Below, piece by piece: positions 18,035 to 26,394 of a DNA stretch of 64,000 bases. Made by a program: the position numbers and the translations under genes. The notes under the pieces were generated by a model. The model saw only the letters and a program-made list of their open reading frames with translations. It was not told where the DNA came from and searched no databases. This stretch comes from Mycobacterium sp. 1274761.0. GTDB lineage: Bacteria > Actinomycetota > Actinomycetes > Mycobacteriales > Mycobacteriaceae. How positions within the stretch are numbered: the first letter of the stretch is position 1; every line of letters begins with the position of its first letter. The stretch lies in contig NZ_LZMC01000109.1 of the NCBI RefSeq assembly GCF_001668615.1, positions 124,001 through 188,000 of the forward strand, given 5' to 3'.

Positions 18035-18907
18035 ATGTCGGATGTGGTAACGGACCTGGAACCGTACTACGAGGAATCCCAGTCGATTTACGACGTGTCC
18101 AACGAATTCTTTGCGCTGTTCCTCGGTCCGACGATGGGTTACACGTGTTCGTACTTCGAACGCGACGACATGACGCTGGACGAGGCCCAGATCGCCAAAT
18201 TCGACCTCGCGCTGGGCAAGCTGAACCTCGAACCGGGCATGACGCTGCTCGACGTCGGCTGCGGCTGGGGCGGCGCACTGAAGCGCGCCATCGAGCTCTA
18301 CGACGTCAACGTGATCGGTATCACGTTGAGCCGCAACCAGTATGAGTACAGCAAGGTGCTGATGGAGTCGATCCCGACGGAGCGTACCGCCGAGGTGAGA
18401 CTGCAGGGCTGGGAGGAATTCAACGAGCCCGTCGACCGGATCGTGTCGATCGGCGCGTTCGAGGCGTTCAAGGCGGAACGCTACCCGCTGTTCTTCGAGC
18501 GGGCGTATGACATCCTGCCCGACGGCGGCCGGATGCTGCTGCACACAATCTTGGCGCACACGCAGAAGTTCTTCCGCGAGAACGGCATCAAGCTGACAAT
18601 CTCGGACCTGAAGTTCATGCGGTTCATCGGCACCGAGATCTTCCCCGGCGGGCAGCTGCCCGCGGTCGAGGACATCGAGCAACTCGCGGCACGGTCGGGC
18701 TTCACCCTCGAGCGCACGCATCTGCTGCAGCCGCACTACGCCAAGACGCTCGACATCTGGGCGGCCAACCTCGCGGCCAACAAAGAAAAGGCGATCGCGA
18801 TCACGTCCGACGAGGTCTACGACCGCTACATGCGCTACTTGACCGGGTGCGCAGACTTCTTCCGCCGCGGCATCACCAACGTAGGGCAGTTCACGCTCGT
18901 CAAGTAG
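18035..18907 (+). CDS. umaA: mycolic acid methyltransferase UmaA
   Basis: A 290-residue SAM-dependent methyltransferase of the cyclopropane/mycolate-modifying family, closest to UmaA (Rv0469). It has PYYEESQSIYDVSNEFFALF near the start, the SAM motif LLDVGCGWGG, FEAFKAERY in the middle and the UmaA-type end ITNVGQFTLVK. It probably modifies meromycolate chains or phospholipid fatty acids. The ATG at 18035 matches the family's N-terminus. However, an in-frame ATG at 17945 has a better SD (GAGGGAG at 17932-17938) and would add 30 residues of atypical, lower-GC3 sequence; I consider that less likely. Unlike M. tuberculosis there is no pcaA next door. Confidence 0.9.
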   Translation: MSDVVTDLEPYYEESQSIYDVSNEFFALFLGPTMGYTCSYFERDDMTLDEAQIAKFDLALGKLNLEPGMTLLDVGCGWGGALKRAIELYDVNVIGITLSRNQYEYSKVLMESIPTERTAEVRLQGWEEFNEPVDRIVSIGAFEAFKAERYPLFFERAYDILPDGGRMLLHTILAHTQKFFRENGIKLTISDLKFMRFIGTEIFPGGQLPAVEDIEQLAARSGFTLERTHLLQPHYAKTLDIWAANLAANKEKAIAITSDEVYDRYMRYLTGCADFFRRGITNVGQFTLVK

Positions 18908-18922
18908 AGCTAGGCTTCAACT

Positions 18923-18940
18923 AGGCCTGGCTCTAGGCCT
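18923..18940. terminator. candidate bidirectional hairpin between umaA and ppk2
   Basis: Two copies of the self-complementary AGGCCT (18923-18928 and 18935-18940) separated by 6 bases can form a short stem-loop at the convergent umaA/PPK2 junction; it includes the PPK2 stop codon. There is no T-tract, so the call is weak. Confidence 0.3.
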
Positions 18941-19805
18941 CGGCCAGCCGCTTCTTCTCGGCCTCGACGTCGAAATCGGGTGGCGGCCAGGACAAGTCGA
19001 GCGCTTCGAGTTCCTCGATCAACAGTTCGAGGATCGCCAGCCGGCTGTACCACTTCTTGTCCGACGGCACCACGTGCCAGGGGGCGTAGACGGTCGACGT
19101 CTGTTCGAGCATGGCCTGATAGGCCTCTTGGTACTTCGGCCACAGCAGTCGCTCGTCGACGTCGCCCGGGTTGTACTTCCAGTATTTGTCGGGCCGAGCC
19201 AGCCGTTTGGCCAGCCGCTTGCGCTGCTCGTCCAGCGAGACGAACATCGCGACTTTGATGACTGTGGTGCCGGCGTCGACGAGGGTCTTCTCGAATCGAT
19301 TGATCTCGTCGTAGCGCTTGCTCCACACCTGGGGCGGAACCAGGTCGTGAACACGGACCACCAACACGTCCTCGTAGTGCGACCGATCGAACACCCCGAT
19401 GCTCCCGGGCGGCGGAAGGGCCCGTCGGACCCGCCACAGGTAGTGGTGCTTGCGTTCTTCCTCGGTGGGCACACCGAAGGCCCGGTAACGCAGCCCCTGC
19501 GGATTAGCCGCGCCCACAACATGTTTTACGATTCCGCCCTTGCCGGCGGTATCCATACCCTGGAGCACCAGCAGCACCGACCGGTTGACGCCGGCGCCTT
19601 TACTGTTGGCGTAGAGCATCTCCTGTAACTCGGCGAACCGCGCGTTGCGCTCGTCCTGCACATCGGCGGCGTCGGATTTTTCGCCCTTGAAACCGGGCGT
19701 GGCGCTGGTGTCGATGTCGGCAACATTGTCGCCTTGGTGAAAGACCAGATGATCGTGCGGGTGGCGCGTCCACAGCGACGGAAGATCGTCGGTTGATTTG
19801 CTCAT
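18933..19805 (-). CDS. ppk2: polyphosphate kinase 2 family protein
   Basis: A 290-residue PPK2-family phosphotransferase that uses polyphosphate to phosphorylate nucleotides. The Walker-A-like VLQGMDTAGKGGIVKHVV (about residues 81-98), the Walker-B-like GVFDRSHYEDVLVVRVHDLV and the lid arginines in WRVRRALPPPG are all present, and length fits single-domain PPK2 enzymes. The substrate (ADP, GDP or AMP) cannot be told from sequence here. The ATG overlaps the stop of the TetR regulator (ATGA), so the pair is translated together. This gene is not in the corresponding M. tuberculosis interval as I remember it (its PPK2 is Rv3232c). Confidence 0.9.
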   Translation of the reverse strand: MSKSTDDLPSLWTRHPHDHLVFHQGDNVADIDTSATPGFKGEKSDAADVQDERNARFAELQEMLYANSKGAGVNRSVLLVLQGMDTAGKGGIVKHVVGAANPQGLRYRAFGVPTEEERKHHYLWRVRRALPPPGSIGVFDRSHYEDVLVVRVHDLVPPQVWSKRYDEINRFEKTLVDAGTTVIKVAMFVSLDEQRKRLAKRLARPDKYWKYNPGDVDERLLWPKYQEAYQAMLEQTSTVYAPWHVVPSDKKWYSRLAILELLIEELEALDLSWPPPDFDVEAEKKRLAEA

Positions 19806-20509
19806 CGTTGGAGCAATTGTGGAGGAAGGATCGGCGAGGGGTGTGGTTCTTGCCGAAACTTCTCCAGGGACCCACCTACCTCGACGATGCCGCACAACGC
19901 ATTCCACGACAGCATCGTCAGGTAATCGATGAGGTCGTCGGCGCTCATCCGGGGATTCGACATCCACGAGTGTGTCGCCAGCTGCACCCCGCCGACGGTG
20001 TGGAAAGCCCACGGCTCGACACCACGGGTGTCCATCCCCGCCGCGGCCATCCGCCGCCGCAGCATGACCGCCAGCATGCGGGCGATGATTTCCTCGCTGT
20101 TGGCGATCACCTTGTTCTTGCTTGCCGAGTTGTTCGCCATCACAAAGCGGTACGGCTCCGGTTCGGCTGCCACGGTCTCGACGTAGACCTTGATGATCTC
20201 GCGGGTCAGCTCGTAACCCTCGAGGTTCGCCGACAGCGCAGCCGCCATGTTGGGGATCAGGGTGGTCTGCGCGAACCGCATCATCACCGCGGTGGTCAGG
20301 TCGTTCTTGTCGACGAAATAGCGGTAGAGAACCGTCTTCGATACACCGATTTCGGCCGCGATCTCGTCCATGCTGACGTTGCTGCCACGCCGCCGGATCG
20401 CGACCAGGGTGCCGTCTACCAGCTCATTACGGCGCTCCACCTTGTGTTGGTGCCAGCGCCGTTTACGTCCGTCGGTTTTCACCGCCCCCGGCGGGGTCTG
20501 CTCTGCCAC
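19802..20509 (-). CDS. madR: TetR-family regulator MadR
   Basis: A 235-residue TetR regulator nearly identical to Rv0472c, named MadR for acyl-CoA-responsive control of mycolate/fatty-acid desaturase genes (desA1, desA2). The characteristic segment DGRKRRWHQHKVERRNELVD (about residues 14-33) precedes the helix-turn-helix SMDEIAAEIGVSKTVLYRYF. The ligand domain includes EPWAFHTVGGVQLATHSWM. The GTG at 20509 gives the expected length and N-terminus, although the frame is open to 20791. It is divergent from the DUF445 gene with a 106-bp shared promoter region containing TAGATCTA, and cotranscribed with ppk2. Confidence 0.93.
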   Translation of the reverse strand: MAEQTPPGAVKTDGRKRRWHQHKVERRNELVDGTLVAIRRRGSNVSMDEIAAEIGVSKTVLYRYFVDKNDLTTAVMMRFAQTTLIPNMAAALSANLEGYELTREIIKVYVETVAAEPEPYRFVMANNSASKNKVIANSEEIIARMLAVMLRRRMAAAGMDTRGVEPWAFHTVGGVQLATHSWMSNPRMSADDLIDYLTMLSWNALCGIVEVGGSLEKFRQEPHPSPILPPQLLQR

Positions 20510-20615
20510 TTCCGCGCAAGTCCGTTCGTCTAGATCTAATCGATAGTACGGCGAATCATCACGTTCGGGCCGGTCGGGACGGTCGACACACCGCGCGGTA
20601 GCGGATGATGGAGGG

Positions 20616-21962
20616 GTGGCACACAGACCAGACGCCCGAGGCCGCGGTTTGCGGTCGCTGCCTGCGTCGACACCGCAGCGGGCCAGCTTCGCCGAAGCCC
20701 TGGCGGGCGCCGACACCATCGCCGATGCGCAACGTCGCCGCGGCCTGCGGCGGATGAAGCTGGTCGCGCTCGGCTTCCTGGTGGGCGCCACAGTGTTGTT
20801 CCTGTTCTGTCGATGGGCCGAATCCAGGGGAGCCGGGGCGTGGGCCGGCTATGTCGCCGCCGCCTCCGAAGCGGGCATGGTCGGTGCGCTGGCGGACTGG
20901 TTCGCGGTGACCGCGCTGTTCAAACATCCGTTGGGCATCCCGATCCCGCACACCGCGATCATCAAGCGCAAGAAGGACCAGCTGGGGGAGAGTCTGGGCG
21001 CGTTCGTCAGGGAGAACTTCATGTCTCCCGACGTCATCGAGACGAAGTTGCGCGACGCCGAGGTCGCCGGCCGGTTAGGCAAGTGGCTCTCGGAGCCGGT
21101 CCACGCCGAGCGGGTGGCCGCCGAGGCGTCGACGGTGCTGCGGGTGGGCGTGGAGATGCTGCGCGACGAGGACGTCCAGCACGTGCTGGACCGGATGATC
21201 GTCAAACGGCTCGCCGAACCGCTGTGGGGGCCACCGGTGGGACGGGTGCTCGCCACGCTGTTGGCCGAGCATCGGCAGGAAGCCCTTATCCAGTTGCTTG
21301 CCGACCGCGCGTTCCAGTGGTCGCTGAACGCGGGCGAGATCATCGAGCGTGTGGTGGAACGCGACTCGCCGTCATGGTCGCCGCGCTGGGTGGACCATCT
21401 GGTCGGTGACCGCATCCACCGCGAATTGATGGATTTCACCGATAAGGTGCGCCGCAACCCGGACCACGAGCTGCGTCGGTCGGCCACCCGCTTCTTGTTC
21501 GAGTTCGCCGACGACCTTCAACACGATGAGGCGACGATTGCCCGGGCCGAGAAGGTCAAGGATCAGCTGATGGGCCGCGACGAGGTCGCCCGCGCCGCAG
21601 AGACGGCGTGGAACACCCTCAAGCGCCTCATCCTGGAATCGGTCGATGACCCGTCGTCGGCCCTGCGCACCCGAATCGCCGACTCCGTCGTGCACATCGG
21701 CGAATCGCTGCGCGACGACGGGGACCTACGCGACAAAGTCGACGACTGGATCATCAGGGCGGCCCGGCACCTAGTGTCCCAATATGGGGCGGAGATCACA
21801 ACGATCATCACCGACACGATCGAACGTTGGGATGCCGACGAGGCCAGCAGGCGCATCGAACTTCATGTCGGGCGCGACCTGCAGTTCATCCGGATCAACG
21901 GCACCGTGGTTGGCTCTCTCGCCGGCCTGATCATCTATTCGATAGCCCAGCTACTCTTCTGA
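20616..21962 (+). CDS. DUF445 family membrane protein (Rv0473-like)
   Basis: A 448-residue DUF445 (YjiN/YheB-like) protein. A hydrophobic helix at about residues 50-65 (KLVALGFLVGATVLFLF) and a second around 77-97 lead into the conserved NALADWFA-type segment (VGALADWFAVTALFKHPLG) and IPHTAIIKRKKDQLG. A long helical cytosolic region follows, and a C-terminal helix (NGTVVGSLAGLIIYSIAQLL). Function unknown. The GTG at 20616 has GGAGG immediately upstream; the 5' end shares the divergent promoter with madR. Confidence 0.88.
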   Translation: MAHRPDARGRGLRSLPASTPQRASFAEALAGADTIADAQRRRGLRRMKLVALGFLVGATVLFLFCRWAESRGAGAWAGYVAAASEAGMVGALADWFAVTALFKHPLGIPIPHTAIIKRKKDQLGESLGAFVRENFMSPDVIETKLRDAEVAGRLGKWLSEPVHAERVAAEASTVLRVGVEMLRDEDVQHVLDRMIVKRLAEPLWGPPVGRVLATLLAEHRQEALIQLLADRAFQWSLNAGEIIERVVERDSPSWSPRWVDHLVGDRIHRELMDFTDKVRRNPDHELRRSATRFLFEFADDLQHDEATIARAEKVKDQLMGRDEVARAAETAWNTLKRLILESVDDPSSALRTRIADSVVHIGESLRDDGDLRDKVDDWIIRAARHLVSQYGAEITTIITDTIERWDADEASRRIELHVGRDLQFIRINGTVVGSLAGLIIYSIAQLLF

Positions 21963-22055
21963 CCTGCGCTAACTAATGCTTGCAATAGCTAGCACCCCGT
22001 CGTACCGTGGGATGCGTCGCAACCGCATACCCAACGCATCGAAGGGGGTACCCAT

Positions 22056-22481
22056 ATGTCGCAGGACGACAAGCTCGTCGACGTGGTCTCCAACGCTGCG
22101 CAGGACATCGGCAGTTTCATCCGGGCGCAGCGCGAGGCGGCGCAGGTGTCGGTGCGGCAGTTGGCCGAGAAGGCTGGCGTCAGCAATCCGTACCTGAGCC
22201 AAATCGAACGGGGATTGCGGAAACCGTCAGCCGACGTGCTGAGCCAGATTGCCAAGGCGCTGCGGGTCTCTGCGGAAGTGCTCTATATCCGGGCAGGAAT
22301 CCTAGAGCCCAGCGAGACCAACGAGGTCCGTGACGCCATCATCACCGATTTGGCGATCACCGAGCGGCAGAAGCAGGTGCTGCTCGACATTTACACGTCG
22401 TTTTGCGAACAGAACGAGGCCGTTCTTGTTCAGGAGGCAAAGCAGACGATTGGGGAGCCGGCGATGACCGAACGAGACTGA
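22056..22481 (+). CDS. XRE-family transcriptional regulator (Rv0474-like)
   Basis: A 141-residue regulator with an N-terminal helix-turn-helix (about residues 18-75; SVRQLAEKAGVSNPYLSQIE) and a helical C-terminal tail of about 60 residues (ITERQKQVLLDIYTSF). It matches Rv0474, the gene always upstream of hbhA. A strong GGGGG SD-like run precedes the ATG. The stop codon falls inside a tandem 14-bp repeat, and hbhA begins 82 bp downstream. Confidence 0.9.
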   Translation: MSQDDKLVDVVSNAAQDIGSFIRAQREAAQVSVRQLAEKAGVSNPYLSQIERGLRKPSADVLSQIAKALRVSAEVLYIRAGILEPSETNEVRDAIITDLAITERQKQVLLDIYTSFCEQNEAVLVQEAKQTIGEPAMTERD

Positions 22482-22503
22482 CTGAACAAGACTGACTGAA
22501 CAA
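22476..22503 (+). repeat. two tandem copies of a 14-bp unit before hbhA
   Basis: GACTGACTGAACAA is repeated exactly at 22476-22489 and 22490-22503, followed by a third GAC. The first copy contains the regulator's stop codon, so the repeat adds TGA codons and spacer length in front of hbhA. This may be simple slippage expansion. Confidence 0.7.
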
Positions 22504-22563
22504 GACACATCGCTGTTTACAGATACCGAACGACCAGAATGAAAGTGAAAGGAAAGTATCGAC

Positions 22564-23190
22564 ATGGCGAAGAAGACCGCCAAGACCGCCGCTAACCAGC
22601 CGGCCGTCGACGACCTGAAGGCTCCGCTGCTCGCCGCCGTGGGTGCTGCCGATCTGGCCCTCGAGCGGGTCAACGAGATCGTCGCTGCCCTGCGTGAGCG
22701 CGCGGGCGAGGCTCGCACCGACGCCAACGCGCGCGTCGAGGGGAGCCGTGCCCGGCTGACCAGGCTGCAGGAGGATCTGCCCACTCAGTTCGGTGACCTC
22801 CGCGACCGGCTGAGCTCCGAGGAGCTGCGCAAGTTCGCCGAGAATTATGCCGATGCGGCCCAGTCGACCTACAACAAGCTGGTGGAGCGCGGCGAGGCCG
22901 CCCTCGAGCGGCTGCGCAGCCAGCCCGCCATCGAAGGGGCTGCCGGCCGGGTGGAGAGCTACACCGACCAGGCCGTCGAGCTGACCCAGGAAGCGCTGGG
23001 CAACGTTGCGTCGCAGACCCGTGCGGTCGGCGAGCGCGCCGCCAAGCTGGTCGGCGTTGAGCTGCCCAAGAAGGCGCAGAAGGGCGCGGCCCCGGTGAAG
23101 TCCACCGCCAAGAAGACGCCGGCCAAGAAGACCCCGGCTAAGAAGGCACCGGCCAAGAAGGCTCCGGCCAAGAAGGTCACGCAGAAGTAA
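22564..23190 (+). CDS. hbhA: heparin-binding hemagglutinin HbhA
   Basis: A 208-residue surface adhesin. A short N-terminus (AKKTAKTAANQPAVDDLKAP) leads to a long coiled coil rich in Ala, Glu, Arg and Leu (about residues 20-160). The lysine-rich heparin-binding tail (about 165-208) consists of PAKKA/PAKKT repeats and is methylated on lysines in M. tuberculosis. There is no signal peptide, as in the known protein. AAAGG lies 9-13 bases upstream of the ATG. The repeated lysine codons explain the DNA-level repeats at 23100-23180. Confidence 0.96.
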   Translation: MAKKTAKTAANQPAVDDLKAPLLAAVGAADLALERVNEIVAALRERAGEARTDANARVEGSRARLTRLQEDLPTQFGDLRDRLSSEELRKFAENYADAAQSTYNKLVERGEAALERLRSQPAIEGAAGRVESYTDQAVELTQEALGNVASQTRAVGERAAKLVGVELPKKAQKGAAPVKSTAKKTPAKKTPAKKAPAKKAPAKKVTQK

Positions 23191-23228
23191 ATTCGACGCC
23201 GACGGTGGCGCCCGCTTAGGCTGGTGAG

Positions 23229-23513
23229 GTGATACTTGCCGACCTAGCGGGCGTCATTGTTTTGGTCCTCGTCGTTGCTGCATTCGCCGTGGCCGCTTAC
23301 GCCTTCGTCCATGCAGCTATGCAGCGCCCCGACGCGTACACCGCGGCAGGCAAGCTCACCAAGCCGGTCTGGCTGCTGATCATCGGGTGCAGTGTCCTTC
23401 TGCTGCTGGTGTTCCGCGATCCCTTCGGCGCGGCGATCGCCGCGGTGGCATCGGGCATCTATTTGGTCGACGTGCGGCCGAAGCTCCTCGACATTCAAGG
23501 AAAGTCGCGGTAG
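23229..23513 (+). CDS. DUF2516 family membrane protein (Rv0476-like)
   Basis: A 94-residue protein with an N-terminal helix (about 3-28), a second at about 47-62 and a third at about 66-84, ending in VDVRPKLLDIQGKSR, the pattern of DUF2516 proteins encoded after hbhA. The GTG at 23229 has a -10-like TAGGCT at 23217-23222 with a 6-base gap and no SD, the geometry of a leaderless mRNA. Function unknown. Confidence 0.82.
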   Translation: MILADLAGVIVLVLVVAAFAVAAYAFVHAAMQRPDAYTAAGKLTKPVWLLIIGCSVLLLLVFRDPFGAAIAAVASGIYLVDVRPKLLDIQGKSR

Positions 23514-23516
23514 CGA

Positions 23517-23927
23517 GTGCGCCGTCTCCTTGCCGCGCTCGCGGCAGCCATGACCGCTGCCCTCGTTCTGCCCGCGGCCGCTTCAGCCGATCCGGCACCC
23601 GGCCCGCCGTACGTGGCCTCCACCGAATGGGTCCACTGGGGCGACTTGTCGAGCCTGCGGGTCTATCCCACCGATTCCGCGCGCCGCCTCTCCACCCAGA
23701 TCGGCACCCAAGCCGCAGCCGACGAGGCGTGGGCGGAGGTGCTGACGTCGACGCCGGATGCCGACATTCCCGGCATGCGCGAGCAATTCATGTGTCACTG
23801 GCAGTACGCCGAGGTCGCCTACCCTGGCAAAACCAGCTGGAACCTCGAGCCGTGGCGCCCGCAAGTATCGGGCGAGGAGATGGTCGCCGCGCACTGCAAT
23901 CCCGGCGGCACCGAAGAACCGTTCTGA
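23517..23927 (+). CDS. secreted DUF2599-type protein (Rv0477-like)
   Basis: A 136-residue protein with a clear Sec signal peptide: positively charged start, hydrophobic LLAALAAAMTAALVLPAAA, cleavage near ASADP (about residue 24). The mature part has WVHWGDLSSLRVYPT and MREQFMCHWQYAEVAYPG, with two cysteines (MCHW and AHCNPGG) likely disulfide-bonded. It matches Rv0477. It starts with GTG 3 bp after the DUF2516 stop, and its stop overlaps the deoC ATG, so the four genes from hbhA onward are tightly packed. Function unknown. Confidence 0.82.
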   Translation: MRRLLAALAAAMTAALVLPAAASADPAPGPPYVASTEWVHWGDLSSLRVYPTDSARRLSTQIGTQAAADEAWAEVLTSTPDADIPGMREQFMCHWQYAEVAYPGKTSWNLEPWRPQVSGEEMVAAHCNPGGTEEPF

Positions 23928-24607
23928 TGCCCGTGCCGGACTGGCGCCGCGAGGTTGCCGCCGTCGTCGACCACACGTTGCTGAAACCCGAAGCGACACA
24001 AGCGGATGTGGCCGCACTGGTGGCCGAGGCCGCCGACCTCGGCGTGTACGCGGTGTGCGTGTCACCGTCGATGGTGGCCACCGCCGCATCGGCGGCGCCA
24101 GCCGGTCTGCACATCGCCTCGGTGGTGGGATTCCCGTCGGGCAAACATCTTTCGTCGATCAAGGCCGCCGAAGCCGCCGACGCGGTGGCCGCCGGAGCGG
24201 AGGAGCTCGACATGGTGATCGACGTCGGGGCGGCCGTGTCGGGCGAATTCTTGGTCGTGGCAGCCGATGTCGCCGCGGTTCGCGCCGCCGCGCCCAGTGC
24301 CGTGCTCAAGGTGATCGTTGAATCGGCGGCGCTTGTGGGCCTCGCCGGTGACGACGTCCTGACGGCGACGTGCCGGGCAGCTGTCGATGCGGGCGCCGAT
24401 TTTGTCAAGACCTCCACCGGATTCCATCCCAGCGGCGGCGCTTCGGTGCACGCGGTCTCGGCGATGGCTGCGGCGGTCGGGGGGAGCGTCGGCGTCAAGG
24501 CCAGCGGCGGCATCCGCACCGCCGCCGATGCCCTCGCGATGCTTTCCGCAGGCGCGACGCGCCTCGGGCTCTCGGGAACTCGGGCAGTGCTCGACGGGCT
24601 GGCGTAA
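23927..24607 (+). CDS. deoC: deoxyribose-phosphate aldolase
   Basis: A 226-residue class I aldolase cleaving 2-deoxyribose-5-phosphate to glyceraldehyde-3-phosphate and acetaldehyde. DHTLLKPEA at the N-terminus, VVGFPSGKH, the Schiff-base lysine in DFVKTSTGFHPSGGAS and the C-terminal VKASGGIRTAADALAML are diagnostic. The start overlaps the previous stop (TGATG). The stop is followed by a hairpin at 24607-24639. Confidence 0.95.
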   Translation: MPVPDWRREVAAVVDHTLLKPEATQADVAALVAEAADLGVYAVCVSPSMVATAASAAPAGLHIASVVGFPSGKHLSSIKAAEAADAVAAGAEELDMVIDVGAAVSGEFLVVAADVAAVRAAAPSAVLKVIVESAALVGLAGDDVLTATCRAAVDAGADFVKTSTGFHPSGGASVHAVSAMAAAVGGSVGVKASGGIRTAADALAMLSAGATRLGLSGTRAVLDGLA

Positions 24608-24639
24608 CGCCGCGTTCGCCGAGATCGACGAACGGGCGT
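24607..24639. terminator. candidate hairpin terminator after deoC
   Basis: ACGCCGCGTTCG at 24607-24618 pairs, with one bulge, with CGAACGGGCGT at 24629-24639 across a 10-base loop. It sits at the convergent deoC/DUF2993 junction and has no T-tract, as is usual in mycobacteria. Confidence 0.4.
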
Positions 24640-24646
24640 CGGGGGG

Positions 24647-25552
24647 TCAGAGGTCGGCGAAGCAGGGATCGGTGTTTTCGGCGGGGATCGACGCGTTGCG
24701 GGTCGAGAAGTGCGCGGTCACACCGGTTTCGCCGACGGTCACCTTGTCGGCCTTGATGCCCAACGGGTAGCCCTTGGTCAGCTGCGCCGAGAACGCATCG
24801 AGCGCGGGCTGCACCATCTCGCGTGGCAGCGTGAACCCGAGGCCGTTCAACTGGACCATCTGCAAAGCGATCCCACCGTCTTGTACCACGGGCTTAGTGG
24901 TCACGCTGCTGCCGAGCGCGGCCTGAAGTTCGATGGTGCCGTCCGACGGGTTGGTCTTCACATCGGTGACGAAGCCGCCGAACACCGGGATGGCGTTCTG
25001 CACGGTCTCCTTGATGCCTTCGGAGGTCCAATTGATCGTGGCGTCCAGCGAGCCGATGGTTCCCTTGGAGTTGCCGTTGCTCTGCAGCCGGACGTCGTCG
25101 ATGTTGATCTGGGCTTTCATGCCCTTGGCGTCACGGATCTGGTTGCCCGCGGTCTCGATCGAGATGTTGCCGTAATGCCCCATCATGTGCTGGATCAGAA
25201 ACGGCTTGGCGCCGAAGGAGACCGTGACGTCATCCTGCACCACACACTCGGTGGCCGCGGCCACCCTGTCGTCGGCGCGGCTGCGCGCGTAAAGCTCCGC
25301 GCCGATCACCCCGGCGGCGATCAGCGCGACCACGATGACGACTACCAGCACGATGGACAGCGGATCGCGGAACAGGTTCCTGACCTTGCCCAGTGGCGAC
25401 GAAGCCGGCTGCGCGGGACCTGTATGGCCGCCCGGCGCATTAGGCGGGGGACCCGCCTGACCCGGTGCATTCGGCGGCCGCTGCGGGGCAGCCTCCGGCG
25501 GTACTTGGCCAGGCTGGGGCTGGTTGGCCGGTCGTGCCCAGGGATCAGTCAC
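24647..25552 (-). CDS. DUF2993 domain membrane-anchored protein (Rv0479c-like)
   Basis: A 301-residue protein. Residues 1-52 are proline/glutamine-rich and cytosolic, a single transmembrane helix lies at about 66-89 (IVLVVVIVVALIAAGVIG), and an extracytoplasmic DUF2993 domain follows (about 95-300; GNISIETAGNQIRDAKGMKA). DUF2993 resembles lipid-binding beta-cup folds, but its role is unknown. It is equivalent to Rv0479c. Its ATG overlaps the nitrilase stop by 4 bp, so it is downstream of the nitrilase and possibly of the ureohydrolase in one transcript. Confidence 0.85.
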   Translation of the reverse strand: MTDPWARPANQPQPGQVPPEAAPQRPPNAPGQAGPPPNAPGGHTGPAQPASSPLGKVRNLFRDPLSIVLVVVIVVALIAAGVIGAELYARSRADDRVAAATECVVQDDVTVSFGAKPFLIQHMMGHYGNISIETAGNQIRDAKGMKAQINIDDVRLQSNGNSKGTIGSLDATINWTSEGIKETVQNAIPVFGGFVTDVKTNPSDGTIELQAALGSSVTTKPVVQDGGIALQMVQLNGLGFTLPREMVQPALDAFSAQLTKGYPLGIKADKVTVGETGVTAHFSTRNASIPAENTDPCFADL

Positions 25553-26376
25553 GCCCGCGATTCTGCCCTATCCGGCTGGTGAAGGTCTGTGCGGTTGCGA
25601 AGCACCGCGATCGTGTCCCGCACCGACTGCACGGTCTCCGGCTCGACCTCGACGACGAGCAGCGTCGGATCGGCCCCCGCCGCCTCGATCACGTCCCCGA
25701 GCGGTGAGGCCACCACGCTGCCACCCACGCCCGTCGGCCCCACCTTGGCGATCTCGTCACCCGGGTAGGCCTGCCCGACGGCGGCGACGAAGCTCCCGGT
25801 GTCGAGTGCCCTGGCCCGGGCCAGCAATGTCCATTGCTCGAGTTTGCCGGGGCCGCTGCCCCACGAAGCATGCACGGTGATGAGCTGCGCTCCGCGTCGG
25901 GCCAGCTCGACGTAGAGCTCGGGGAAGCGGATGTCGTAGCAGAGGCTGAGACCCACGCCTACGCCGTCGACGGTGATCACCACCGGCTCGCGACCTGCAG
26001 CGACGGTGCGGGACTCGGTGAACCCGAACGCGTCGTAGAGATAGATCTTGTCGTAGTGAGCGTCGACCGCGGGGCCGGCCGCGATCAACGTGTTGGTGAC
26101 GCGGGTGCGGCCGTCTTTGGCGTCGGCGGGCCGGAACATCCCGGCTACGACGGTGACGCCGGCACCCGCCGCGATTCGGCGCACCCCGTCGGCCCACGGG
26201 CCGTCCAGCGGCTCGGCCACCTCGGCCAGCGGCACCCCGAACCGGCACATGGTCGCTTCGGGGAACAGCACCAGGCCCGCGCCGGCGTCGGCCGCGCGGC
26301 GGGTGTACTCCTCGACCAGCTTCAGGTTGGCCGCGGGATCGGTGCTGCTCTGAATCTGTGCGAGCGCGATTCGCAT
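25549..26376 (-). CDS. nitrilase/carbon-nitrogen hydrolase family protein (Rv0480c-like)
   Basis: A 275-residue C-N hydrolase with the complete Glu-Lys-Cys triad: LVLFPEATM (Glu about 42), YDKIYLYDAFG (Lys about 112) and LSLCYDIRFPELY (Cys about 146). It is likely an amidase of the omega-amidase/Nit type, possibly a deaminated-glutathione or similar metabolite-repair enzyme; the substrate is not deducible. Equivalent to Rv0480c. It lies 18 bp downstream of the ureohydrolase stop on the same strand, so it may be read from the guanidine-III-controlled promoter. Confidence 0.9.
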   Translation of the reverse strand: MRIALAQIQSSTDPAANLKLVEEYTRRAADAGAGLVLFPEATMCRFGVPLAEVAEPLDGPWADGVRRIAAGAGVTVVAGMFRPADAKDGRTRVTNTLIAAGPAVDAHYDKIYLYDAFGFTESRTVAAGREPVVITVDGVGVGLSLCYDIRFPELYVELARRGAQLITVHASWGSGPGKLEQWTLLARARALDTGSFVAAVGQAYPGDEIAKVGPTGVGGSVVASPLGDVIEAAGADPTLLVVEVEPETVQSVRDTIAVLRNRTDLHQPDRAESRA

Positions 26377-26394
26377 ACGGTCAAGCCTAGAGAG

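Noticed and set aside
23095..23185. Short DNA repeats that might suggest a tandem-repeat locus
   Set aside because: They encode the PAKKA/PAKKT lysine-rich tail of HbhA and are fully explained by the protein repeat.
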